A stretch of DNA of 64,000 nt, from the NCBI GenBank assembly GCA_946811185.2, contig OX328105.1, forward strand, positions 51,088,845 through 51,152,844. Direction: 5' to 3'. This document shows positions 22,501-31,051 of this stretch, piece after piece. Source of the stretch: Hippopus hippopus. Lineage: Eukaryota > Mollusca > Bivalvia > Cardiida > Cardiidae. The notes beneath the pieces were generated by a model, which searched no databases, had not been told where the DNA came from, and saw nothing but the letters and a program-made list of their open reading frames with translations. Within the stretch, counting starts at the first letter, position 1. Every line of letters starts with the position of its first letter. A program made the translations under genes and the position numbers.

Positions 22501-25500
22501 GAAAGCAAAAAGTTTCGACACAGGTCAGCCTGCGCGGACTGCGCAGGCTGACCTGGGTCAATACTTTTTGCAGATGCATTAAGCCCCCCTTTTTCAAACA
22601 GTAAGACTCATATGTGTATCATAGAAGACGGTAGTTCTGTCATCATTTACATCACATACCTCATTCTGATTTATCGTATTGTCCAGAGCAGCGCTGATAC
22701 CTTTAATGACTTCATTCAGTTCTGGATTGTAATCTCTAACTTTACTATCAGGTCCAATGACATATGCCACACTCTCTGGTACAACCTTCGGCTCTTCACC
22801 TGCAGTGTACATATGATATGGTGGTTCTGTTCTTTACCATAAGACAAAATGTTGGACTCGTCCATATTGATAACATTTGCAGAGGATCAATGAAATAAAG
22901 CTCAACTTATCAAGTTATAGGTGTTGTATTTGAAAGAAGTGGAAAACGTTTCAGGTGGACCACACCTAACACAGATAGGGTGGGTTGTAGACAGACTGTT
23001 GGAGACGGGAAGAAACAGCCTATCAGGTTGACAAACCTAAAGACAGATAGGTAGAATGCGAGACATAAATACTGATGAGGACAGGTACAGATAGTCTGAT
23101 AATTCAGCAAGCAAAGATAGATAAGCAGGTTGTAGACAGCCAGATGGAGACAGGCTTAGACAGTCTTACAAGTCCATAAACAAAGACAGACAAGAGGGAT
23201 GTAGACAAACAGTTAGCGACAGGTGTAGACAGTCTGACAAGTCCAGAAGCAAAAACAGACAAGAAGGATATAGACAGACTGTTTCAGACACGTATCGACA
23301 GTCTGATAAGTCCAAAAGCAAAACCAGACAAGAGGGATATAGACAGACAGTTTCAGACACGTATCGACAGCCTGACAAGTCCAGAAACAAAACAGACAAG
23401 AGGGATGTAGACAGACAGTTTCAGACACCTATAGACAGTCTGACAAGTCCAGAAGCAAAAACAGACAAGAGGGATGTAGACAGAGAGTTTCAGACACGTA
23501 TAGACAGTCTGACAAGTCCAGAAGCAAAAACAGACAAGAGGGATGTAGACAGAGAGTTTCAGACACGTATCGACAGTCTGACAAGTCCAGAAGCAAAAAC
23601 AGATCAATGGGATGAGGACAGACAGGTGGAGACCGTTACGGACAAGCTGACAAGTCAACAAGCAAAATCAGATAAGTGGATTGTGGACAGAGAGATGGAG
23701 ACAGGTATAGACGGTCAGACAAGTCAATCACCAAAGTCAGATAAGTGGGATATGGACAGATAGATGGAAACAGGTATAGACAGTCCGACAAGTCAATAAC
23801 CAAAGACAGATAAGTGGGATATGGACAGACAGATGGAAACAGGTACAGAGAGGCTGACAAGTCAATTACCAAAGACAGATAAGTGGGATATGGACAGACA
23901 GATGGAAACAGGTACAGAGAGGCTGACAAGTCAATAACCAAAGACAGATAGGTGGGATATGGACAGACAGGTGGAAACAGGTACAGAGAGGCTGACAAGT
24001 CAATAACCAAAGACAGATAAGTGGAATATCGACAGACAGATGGAAACAGGTACAGAGAGGCTGACAAGTCAATAACCAAAGACAGATAAGTGGGATGTGG
24101 ACAGACAGATGGAAACAGGTACAAACATTTTGACAGGTTAAAAATACCAATGACAGATAAGTGGGTTGTGAGCAGACAGATCGAGGCAAGTACAGACATA
24201 TAATCAGGTTCACGCAACCAAAAGATATACAGTTGGGTTGTTGACAGACACCTTTACGATAAAAAAGTAAACGCATGGTAGATGGAAATAGAATATACGA
24301 TTAAGCTATCGAGTATACGATTAAGCTCGTATTAAGCTAGCAGATAAGTCATGTATGTGTCGTAGGCCAGATTAAATCTAGGCAGAACCGGAATCCTAGA
24401 ATTGACCAACATTGACCAGCCCTGTGAGATAAGCACTGAACAACTCAATAAGTAAGTACTAATTAAGGATTTGGTCAATTATATACGGGGAGTCATTCGA
24501 CATCTATCAGTTTGGCATCACAATTGAAACACCACTAGTCTCGTAAAAATCATTGAGCATCTATCTGGACGAGAGATCTTTTCTGCAATGCTGAAAGTCA
24601 CTCCACTGGAGAAGAGGAAGCTGGGATTATTAGACTTCCTAAAGCTATGGTTGAAAACACAAAGTAGATTGACTGAACATTGTCCTTTACAGTATTCTGA
24701 TGGATCGCTGGTCATGTCAGTACATGGTTGTTTCAGACAGTCCTGTATCTCTGATTTCAGACACAGCCCCTGGTGTGTTTGAGGGGATAGTTACGGCATT
24801 AGAGTCCATGAAACTGAAGAAATCCTTGTCTAACTTAAGTGCCTTAGCTGGAGGAGACTTTATCTTGTCTTCAGTTGCAGACATGCTGACACTGGATGCC
24901 TTGTTGACGAGAGCTGTCTGCATCTTAGTTTTGGTTTACTGTATCACACCACATTAACTGGAATCTGTGGTCCGAGGCAGCTGTACTCAAGTAGGGGACA
25001 TCATATTTACAGTGGGATTTAGAGATGTCATCATTTTGTCGTTTTATGTTGTTAATACTTGCTATATTTGATGCTTTAAAACTAGTGTTATCGGCACAGT
25101 CAAACAGGACGAAACGTTTTCTTGATAAAACAGGTTTGTCGCTCATTCAAATGGAGATAGTACAGAGCACAGTTCTTGCAGGAGTTTTCTATCAAAGCCT
25201 GTAAGCTGCCGGACATCTCGTTAATTCGGTGTCTCTTTTGAGGTACCTAACATAGACCTGATCATTCGGAGCCGAGAATTCCATCTTGTTGCAATAGCAG
25301 CTTGGAAGCGTCTCTCCCCTTCTAATATTCAAGACGCGTCGATAGAGGTCTTGACGGGGTTTCCAATGTTGGAGTCCTTCAGCATTCTGTATGTGCTGAC
25401 TAGTATCTTTCAGACCTTCTGTATCTACCAGTTGAAGACTGTGCAAGCAAAGGGGACTGAAGGTTGGCAGGAAAATAGTGAGGATATAGGCGACTCTGCA

Positions 25501-28500
25501 CTCATGAAATCTGATATTCGTAAATTGGTCGGACTGATGTAGAGAAGGTGCGATACTGTTAAAGATGACCATAAATCTAGTCGTCCATCAATATCAGTCG
25601 CAGACAAAATCATCACGGATGTAGAGCAGCATGTAAAAAAAGATCGCCGAGATACTATCAGGAAAATAGCTAACACATTTAGTTTGATTTTGACTGACAA
25701 TCTTGGAATGTCGCGTATTTGCACGTAGTGGGTATCTCAACTATTGACGCCCGAGCCATAGATGGTTAGGGTCGAAATCTGTTAAGAAATTTCAGAACGC
25801 GTTAGGGTAGAGGGGTCAAACTTTACTAATCGTATTGTAACAGGCGATGAAACACTGGTATACTTTAACGAGACTGAATTTAAACAGCAAAGCAGTGTAT
25901 AAAAACGTTCAATATCGCCTTCCGCCGTAAAGCCAAACTTTTTAAGTCAGTTGGTAAAGGCATCATGTTTTTCTGTTCTCCTATTTTCTTCTTTATCGTG
26001 TTGTATCGATACATACTAAAGTGAATGCTGAGTTTTATGCCCACATTATTCAAATAAATATAGAAACACCAGCCCCTACAATACAGTCCTGGCCCCTTGT
26101 GATCTCTGGCTAGTTCCTGTTTCAAAAGATTCTCTATGTGGTGCTAAAATTATCGATAGGTATTAAGACAGACAATGAGTAAGGCAGACACAACAGCTGT
26201 AGAGAAGCAGATGTACAAATACAGAGGTTTGTGGAAAGAGATAGACAGACAAGCAGATAGACTTGAAAATACAGAGGCTTGTGGACGGACATGCGTTTGA
26301 ATAACGACTGAGAGACAGTAGAAAGGTAGACAGCCAGACTGAGTCGCTTGTAGAGACACAGTAGACTGTCTTGTAAATGGAACTGACAGATCTATGGACA
26401 AACTAAGAGACGTGCAGATAGATAGTCATACTTGTAGAGAAGCGGACAAATAGAAAGATAGTCTTGAAGATGTGTAGACAGTCAGATAGACAAGCTTGTT
26501 AGGAAAAAGATTTGTAGAGAGAAAAACAGATGGACAGGCTTGTAGAAAGACAGACTGACAGATAGACAGACAGACCTTACGATATACAAACTGACAGACT
26601 TGTGGATAGCTGGACAGACAGACAGACTTGTAGAGAGGGCAGGCAGACAGATGGTCAGGCTTGCAGAGGGACAGATTGGCGGATGGACAGACTTGAAGAT
26701 AAAAAAAACCGATAGATAGATGAGTGGACAGACAGCCTGACCTGTACAGACGCAGACAAGTAAACAGGCTTGAAAAGAGATAGAGAGACTGACAGTTAGA
26801 CAGTCGGGTGGAAGACAGATGACAGACTTACTAGAGACAGACTGGTTGATATAGACAGACTTGTAGAGAAAAATACGTACATAAAGATATATAGTATTTT
26901 TCGATAGACAAGTTTAAAAACATGCTTTAACAGAAACAGACAGGATAAACTACTTACAGCTTAAAGACAAAGGGGCATACTTGTAGAGAGACAGAATCAA
27001 AGTTAGACAGTCTTTTAAAGACACGCAGACAGACAGTTTGTAGAAAAATATACAGACAGACAGTCACACACACACACAGACATACAGACAGACAGTTTTG
27101 CATAAAAATGTAAAGACTATAGACTGGCTTGTAAAGAGGAAGAGAAAGATGCATGGACAAACTTATAGAAAATCCGACAGACAAACGTTTCTGGAAGGTA
27201 GACGGGTCAATCGAGACAAAGACAGTTTGATTGAAAGACAGACAGATTGACAAACAGCATGTAAGACAGAAATTATGAAGATTGTTTCAAAGAAGCAGAT
27301 AGACTGTCAAGTAAAAACATGCATACAGCCAGAATTGTAGAGACGGACAAATAGATGAAAATTCTTGTACACAGACAGGCACACAGACACACAGACATAC
27401 AGACACAAAGACAGACTCACAGAAATACAGAAACAAAGACAGATACACATACATAAAGACACAGAGACATACATACTGACATACAGACACAAAAACTGAC
27501 ATACTGACATACAGACACAAAGACAGACATACAGACACACAGACACAGACATACAGACACACAGACACAGACATACAGACACAAAGACAGACACACAGAC
27601 ATACAGACACAAAACATACAGACAAAAAGACAGACACACAGACATACAGACACAAAGACAGATACACAGACATACAGACACAAAGACAGATACACAGACA
27701 TACAGACACGAAGACATATACACAGACATACAGAGTCACACAGACATACAGATAAAAAGACAGACACAAAGACATACAGACACGAAGACAGATGCACAGA
27801 CACAAAGACAGAAATACAGACACAAAGACAGATATACAGACACAAAGACGGACACACAGACATACAGACACACAGACATACAGACACAAAGACAGATACA
27901 CAGACATACAGACACACAGACATACAGACACAAAGACAGATACACAGACATACAGACACAAAGACAGATACACAGACATACAGACACAAAGCCAGACACA
28001 GACATACAGACACAAAGACAGATACACAGACATACAGAAACAAAGACAGATATACAGACATACAAACAGATACACAGACAGAGAATCAGAAACACAGAAA
28101 AAAAATCTAAAAGAAAGACCGAGTGACAGATTTGCTTGTAGCGAGACAAAAAAACAGACACGCAGACAGACAGACGCACAGACACACAGACAGATACACA
28201 GACATACAGACACACAGACAAACAGACAGACAATCAGACACAAAGACAGACAAACATAAAGACATACAGACACACAGACACAAAAACAGACACACAGACA
28301 CAATGACTAACACACAGACATACAGACACAAAAACACACGGACACACAGGCCCAAAACCAGACACACAAACATACAAACACAAAGACAGACACACACACA
28401 TACAGACACAGACAGACACACACACACATACAGACACGAAGACAGATACACAGACACAAAGACAGACATACAGACACAGACAGACAGACACACACATACA

Positions 28501-29723
28501 GACACGAAGACAGATACACAGACACAAAGACAGACATACAGACACAAAGACAGATACACAGACATACAGACACACAACGCCAGACACAGACACAAAGACA
28601 GATACACAGTCAGAGAATCAGAAACACAGAAAAAAAATCTAAAAGAGAGACTGAGTGACAGATTTGCTTGTAGCGAGACAAACAGACATATAGATAGCTA
28701 AGTAGGTACACTTATAATTATACAGCCGAGGCTGGCAGGCAGGTAGGTAGAGAGATAGAGACAGAGGGGGGTGACAGACAGACAGATGGGCAGGCAGGTA
28801 GGCAGGCAAATAGGCTTGTTTAGAAGCAGACTAATATTGAGAGTTTAAGAGGATATACTGTACATGTTAGCAAACCGAAACGGCCTCAACAAAGGCATTG
28901 AAGTAGAAAGACACTTGTAGAAAGGCTCAGATCCTTTGCTTTACTAAATTTTGTTTTTCAATACCGTTTCCTCTTCCCTTCTCACTCCCTCTCATACTCA
29001 TTCTGCCTCTCTATACATTTAATCTATTAAGCGGTTCAACTCTTTTTCAGACGACAATAACTGCTGACGACAAATAACTTGTGACCAAAATATTTGGAAT
29101 GGTCTATGGAAGTGTAGAAAACATTGTGGGTAAAATGCTTGTAAAAAGCTTCTGAGAACCATGAAGAATCAAATCCCCAAGCAGCTGTATAATTCATATA
29201 TAAGACATGCTCTATAAAAAGGGGTTTAATATATCTGCAAAAAGTAGGCTATGGACCCATGTCAGTGTTGTGACATGAACATTTAACAGTCAGCCGGCGC
29301 AGTCTGGGCAGGCTGACACTGTCAACACTTTTTGCCATTGGTAAAATTTTCTGGGTGTCTAAGGACCATTCTACTTAATGATATAGTTGGTTGTTAGACA
29401 AAATGGATTTTAAGGATCAATAATTATGTGATAACTTGCTTGGTATCATGCATCAGGGAGATGCATTCAACCCCACTCTCCAAGAGCGCAGCTAGTATGC
29501 ATACTGACGAAAATTTCTACGTACCATTTATTCTTAATTCCCTCTCCATTTTAGCTTCTCCCTTTGACAAATGTCTTTGTGTTTGGTTGGAGCCATTACT
29601 GAGAACAACATGTATTTGTTCCGTATCGGCAGCAAAATCTGGGTGAACACGAGTGGTTCGTCTGCTGCGTCGCCCTCTTCGTCGGTGACCCCCGCGCTTC
29701 TGACAGGGTAAGCAATTTCCCAT
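16427..29723 (-). CDS. Gene A: acylation-motif coiled-coil repeat protein
   Basis: Nine exons, read right to left: 29723-29525, 22799-22660, 21780-21517, 20309-20073, 19814-19578, 19039-18791, 18077-17835, 17292-17206, 16549-16427. The lengths sum to 1779 nt, giving 592 residues plus TAG. Exon 1 ends one base into a codon and exon 2 supplies the other two; all later junctions are phase 0. Residues 1-7 read MGNCLPC: Gly2 fits N-myristoylation and Cys4/Cys7 fit palmitoylation. Residues 9-25 are Arg-rich. Residues 114-523 are five versions of one roughly 80-residue module, acidic then basic helix, followed by a Thr/Pro/acidic tail. Residues 553-592 are a half module. I recognise no family. Membrane-anchored, coiled-coil scaffolding is inferred only from composition. 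Start: ATG with G at -3 and +4, about 95 nt below the expected cap site. Open phase-matched exons of equal length in gene B support it. No cDNA evidence is available. Confidence 0.8.
16630..16790. mobile_element. MITE family alpha, intron 8 of gene A
   Basis: Starts GAGCCATGTTCTGGGAAAAG and ends GCAAGAGTATGGTTC, with a fragment of family beta (GGCTTGCAACACACGAAAAG) nested at 16703. Counterpart 45601-45761. Confidence 0.6.
16921..17066. mobile_element. MITE family epsilon, intron 8 of gene A
   Basis: Starts GTACGTATTCACCAACCATT and ends GACTGGTAGGTGAATACGG, with AGGGGGCTTAAAG in the middle. Counterpart 45892-46037. Confidence 0.65.
17206..17292 (-). CDS. Gene A exon 8
   Basis: 87 nt, phase 0/0, acceptor CGTTCAG|GTAAAG, donor AATGTG|GTAAGT. 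Residues 524-552, a short amphipathic charged segment ([20 protein letters not shown] and eight or so more residues). It does not resemble the module. Confidence 0.75.
17327..17540. mobile_element. MITE family alpha, intron 7 of gene A
   Basis: Both ends present (GAGCCATGCTCTGGCAAAAG; CATTTTCACAGTGCATG). The central palindrome is deleted. It lies 35 bases upstream of the exon 8 acceptor. Counterpart 46298-46511. Confidence 0.75.
17835..18077 (-). CDS. Gene A exon 7 (module 5)
   Basis: 243 nt, phase 0/0, acceptor ATTTTGCAG|ACGACT, donor GCCTCA|GTAAGT. Residues 443-523: [20 protein letters not shown], then [20 protein letters not shown], then a Pro/Ser/Gly linker and [12 protein letters not shown] replaces the EEE of the other modules. 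Five of the 12 amino-acid differences between genes A and B are here. Confidence 0.82.
18107..18313. mobile_element. MITE family alpha, intron 6 of gene A
   Basis: Starts TAATGCTCTGTGAAAAGGGT 30 bases before the exon 7 acceptor and ends CATTTTCCAAGTGTATGG. Counterpart 47078-47284. Confidence 0.65.
18351..18439. repeat. Long hairpin in intron 6 of gene A
   Basis: Arms of about 40 bp (GTCGGTTTACTTCGAAAACC TCGTAACTACAGCTT and complement) with a 4-base loop, one or two mismatches. Probably a small fold-back element. Counterpart 47321-47409. Confidence 0.8.
18791..19039 (-). CDS. Gene A exon 6 (module 4)
   Basis: 249 nt, phase 0/0, acceptor TTTTTCTTCAG|CAACAA, donor TCTACT|GTAAGT. Residues 360-442: [20 protein letters not shown], a helix with [20 protein letters not shown], and a tail of Ala/Asp/Thr ending PTCST. 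Sequence is identical in gene B. Confidence 0.82.
19341..19504. mobile_element. MITE family epsilon, intron 5 of gene A
   Basis: Inner inverted TTTGAAAGTAACACAA / TTGTGTTACTTTCAAA and right end AAGAATGGTTGGTGAATAC. A half copy lies in intron 4 at 19892-19976, showing that the exon 4/5 duplication included flanking intron. Counterpart 48312-48476. Confidence 0.7.
19578..19814 (-). CDS. Gene A exon 5 (module 3)
   Basis: 237 nt, phase 0/0, acceptor TTAATAG|GGACAG. Residues 281-359, near-identical to exon 4. The donor TCT|GTACAA is weaker than its neighbours (GTACGA in gene B), so this exon may be read through or skipped in some transcripts. Exon sequence is identical in gene B. Confidence 0.78.
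20073..20309 (-). CDS. Gene A exon 4 (module 2)
   Basis: 237 nt, phase 0/0, acceptor TAATAG|GGACAG, donor ACTTCT|GTAAGT. Residues 202-280: [15 protein letters not shown], then a helix with [20 protein letters not shown] and an acidic/Thr-Pro tail ending EPTTS. 73 of 79 residues match exon 5, so this is a recent exon duplication. Confidence 0.82.
20345..20613. mobile_element. Fold-back MITE family beta, intron 3 of gene A
   Basis: Long inverted ends (TATGGCCTGCAACACAAGAA / complement at 20600-20613), each followed by GCATTCGGACATTTGCGTAA and then its own smaller palindrome AGCCTGCGCAGTCCGCGCAG. The whole element can fold on itself. It lies 36 bases upstream of the exon 4 acceptor. Counterpart 49317-49585. 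Confidence 0.85.
20667..20901. mobile_element. MITE family alpha, intron 3 of gene A
   Basis: Both ends clear (GAGCTGTGCTCTGGGAAAAC; CCCCTTTTCACAGAGCATGG), with core CAGCCTGCGCGGACTGAGCA. Counterpart 49639-49873. Confidence 0.75.
21250..21303 (-). other. Candidate alternative terminal exon, gene A
   Basis: A 54-nt phase-0 stretch after CTTAAAG| encodes [17 protein letters not shown] and TAA, preceded by a T-rich tract. It resembles the [12 protein letters not shown] segment of exon 3. Spliced after exon 3 it would give a short isoform of about 218 residues. Splice use is unproven. Confidence 0.35.
21381..21433 (-). other. Cryptic or alternative exon-like segment, gene A
   Basis: In intron 3: minus strand encodes [17 protein letters not shown], resembling the tail of exon 3 ([14 protein letters not shown]), and ends in a good donor AAG|GTAATG. 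The nearest acceptor (TCTAG) gives the wrong phase after exon 3. It is probably a duplicated exon end, not used or used from a different partner. Counterpart 50350-50402. Confidence 0.35.
21517..21780 (-). CDS. Gene A exon 3 (module 1)
   Basis: 264 nt, phase 0/0, acceptor TTTTAG|AATATT, donor AATAAG|GTAATT. Residues 114-201 start [14 protein letters not shown], run through a charged helix with a KKRKKKPKP basic cluster, and end in two 12-residue near-repeats ([24 protein letters not shown]) and APENK. It is the most diverged of the five full modules. Confidence 0.8.
22222..22333. mobile_element. Small TIR element, intron 2 of gene A
   Basis: Inverted ends TATACTCGACTATAAG and CTTAAAGTCGAGTATTTAC, about 110 bp overall. 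MITE-like. Counterpart 51194-51305, where one end has drifted to TACTCCACTATAAG. Confidence 0.6.
22351..22598. mobile_element. MITE family alpha, intron 2 of gene A
   Basis: Best preserved central palindrome in the window: AGGTCAGCCTGCGCGGACTG then CGCAGGCTGACCT. A GTAAGT on the minus strand inside it (near 22495) is not an exon donor. Counterpart 51324-51571. Confidence 0.75.
22660..22799 (-). CDS. Gene A exon 2
   Basis: 140 nt with acceptor CACTGCAG|GTGAAG and donor AATGAG|GTATGT. It begins with two bases that complete the Gly codon split by exon 1, then encodes [19 protein letters not shown] and a further acidic helix ending NTINQNE (residues 67-113). The 1+2 phase fit to exon 1 is the main evidence that the two belong together across a 6.7-kb intron. 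DNA is identical in gene B. Confidence 0.8.
22980..24215. repeat. 69-bp minisatellite, intron 1 of gene A
   Basis: Tandem 69-bp units in two subfamilies: one with TCCAGAAGCAAAAACAGACA (about 23200-23620) and one with TCAATAACCAAAGACAGATA (about 23640-24130). Because 69 is a multiple of 3, the minus strand stays open as a 23-residue repeat. I read this as non-coding. Confidence 0.9.
24510..25460 (-). other. Unidentified ORF remnant in intron 1
   Basis: Three successive minus-strand open stretches with protein-like composition: 25452-25192 ([20 protein letters not shown]...), 25146-24925 ([20 protein letters not shown]...), and 24923-24717 ([20 protein letters not shown]...), then a weaker one to 24518. 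The first is preceded by a pyrimidine tract and CTTGCACAG, a convincing acceptor. The frames are out of register, and phases do not fit between gene A exons 1 and 2. Probably an old gene or transposon fragment next to the mariner. The complementary plus frames are also partly open. Confidence 0.3.
25553..26160 (+). pseudogene. Decayed mariner-family transposase
   Basis: In plus-strand frames, interrupted by stops and frameshifts, mariner landmarks appear in the right order: [30 protein letters not shown] (first catalytic Asp), [20 protein letters not shown] and [12 protein letters not shown] (third catalytic Asp). The HDNAPAH-type segment with the second Asp is missing between 26030 and 26080. 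The N-terminal helix-turn-helix and TIRs were not found. It lies in intron 1 of gene A, antisense to it. Not active. Confidence 0.85.
26160..27357. repeat. Degenerate GACA satellite, intron 1 of gene A
   Basis: Loose GACAGA/TTGTAGAGA repeats (words like GACAGACTTGTAGAGA), decaying leftwards from the homogeneous array that follows. Confidence 0.8.
27358..28815. repeat. Homogeneous GACA satellite, intron 1 of gene A
   Basis: Unit 2 counterpart of 1-1441. The block AATCAGAAACACAG...TTTGCTTGTAGCGAGAC occurs twice (28083-28147 and 28616-28680) and is followed by GGCAGGTAGG repeats to 28815. Confidence 0.9.
29205..29491. mobile_element. MITE family alpha, intron 1 of gene A
   Basis: Counterpart of 1821-2107, next to the exon 1 donor. 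Confidence 0.7.
29525..29723 (-). CDS. Gene A exon 1 (MGNC N-terminus)
   Basis: Encodes residues 1-66 plus one base. It starts [10 protein letters not shown] and continues with an Arg-rich run ([16 protein letters not shown]), then a hydrophilic stretch ending ...MERELRIN-G. The donor reads AATG|GTACGT. A TTG two codons upstream extends the frame only formally. An ATG at position 29815 opens an overlapping frame, but it lies within a few bases of the expected cap site and that frame stops before the donor. The sequence is identical in all three units. Confidence 0.8.
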
Positions 29724-29844
29724 ATCAGACAAATATAGAATTGAAAAGATTGACTAAAATTATCGCAACTGTAAGAAGTTGATAAATTTCGTCTGCGTTT
29801 ACGTCGTAACGACATGAAATGCGCTTAGAAACGCCGCGCCGTGG

Positions 29845-29877
29845 CTTTATATAGACTCCACAGAACTGATGACGTCA
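29845..29877 (-). promoter_or_regulatory. CRE + TATA core promoter of gene A
   Basis: Identical arrangement to unit 1: TGACGTCA at 29877-29870 and TATATAAAG at 29853-29845, about 120 bases above the MGNC start codon. The spacing and position suit a real core promoter and fix the gene's direction. Confidence 0.72.
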
Positions 29878-30443
29878 CAATCAAGTCAGATTTCCGAGAA
29901 CCTACGGAAATCGCCGAGAGTCTAATAAACGTTAATACTGGTCAAAACGGGATCATTTTCCGCTCTCTTTTTCTTGGCATTATAAAGCTGTGACGTTACA
30001 CGACCAAACCTCTGATTTATTTCGCATTTGTTTGTAAAATGTAAGTTTCATACTTTTCCCAATTCGGCCATCCTCGGGTAATCGGTTGGTTAGATATATT
30101 TACGGACTCGGCCGAGTTGCGACGAGTGACCTTTTTCCCGGCGAAAAAGTCCAGCTATATAGACTTCTATCTTGAAATCGGACTGTACAATGCTTATCAT
30201 AAAAACAGACGAAAATCGCAATGTTGAATAATTTATTTGAAAGAAGAGATGAATGATGCGTCTGTCTTATACCCTAATATTTCTATATAGGCCCACCGAT
30301 CTTCACCGAGTTACACAAGGAGAACCTCACAGGCCCCATATGTGATTCCTTTAGAAAGCTTGTGGACCTGGAAACTTCAGGCATTCTTTTTTTTCTACAT
30401 CTATGTATTTAATATTTCAGAATCTTTATAAACCAAACCTTTA

Positions 30444-31051
30444 CGCCCGCTGAAAATGATATCCCCCGTCAAAAAAGACCTTTCTTGATACAAACATATT
30501 AGAGGTATTGTGTCTTGCATGAACATGTGGCCTTTTTGTTAATGGTCCACGATAAAGTTACACATTAAGCCCCCTTTTTCCATGGCACAGCATTTCATTA
30601 AATGAAAAATATATAAGTGATCCATAATGAGATCATACATTAAGTCCCCTTTTACCATAACATGACATTTCATTTAATGAAAACAAATGATGAAAATAGA
30701 CATCAAGCCCCCTTTTTTCATGACACGTCATTATATATAAAAGAAAATTGTATCAACGGACTATCCTAAGGAAGACATGCATGAAGTTTCATAAATGTTC
30801 GTCAAGGACTTTAGAAGATATCTGTCCAGGCGGACGAATGGGCGAACTAACTGTTATTGGTCCATAATGAAATTATACATTTAGCCCCCTTTTTTCATGA
30901 CATGGTATTTCATGAAATAAAATCAAATAACTATTGTCTGTGGCTTAATAAAGATGAAGTTTAATTGCATTTTGTCCGGTAGTGAAAGAGGTATTGGTCC
31001 ATAATCAAAATCTTTGTCAAGCCCCCTTTTTCCATGACATGACATTTAATG
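30444..31051. repeat. AT-rich short repeats (unit 2)
   Basis: Counterpart of 3060-3667. Confidence 0.6.

Larger units (their letters stand above)
1..27357. repeat. Tandem segmental unit 1
   Basis: First (left-truncated or arbitrarily started) copy of the large tandem unit. Its first bases recur at 27358 and 56376, and the order of every feature is then repeated. Landmarks match unit 2 at offsets of 27384 (near 2 kb), 27380 (6-7.5 kb), 27392 (8 kb), 28966-28973 (13-23.6 kb), 29038 (24-26 kb) and 29018 (27 kb). It carries the promoter and exon 1 of one gene (2141-2339) and exons 2-9 of gene A (22799-16427). The true duplication breakpoints are unknown, because the array continues past both window ends. 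Confidence 0.95.

Noticed and set aside
23636..24217. 193-codon minus-strand frame with 23-residue repeats (216 codons in unit 2)
   Set aside because: 69-bp minisatellite is a multiple of 3, so frames stay open. Cys/Leu-rich in two frames at once and without splice signals.
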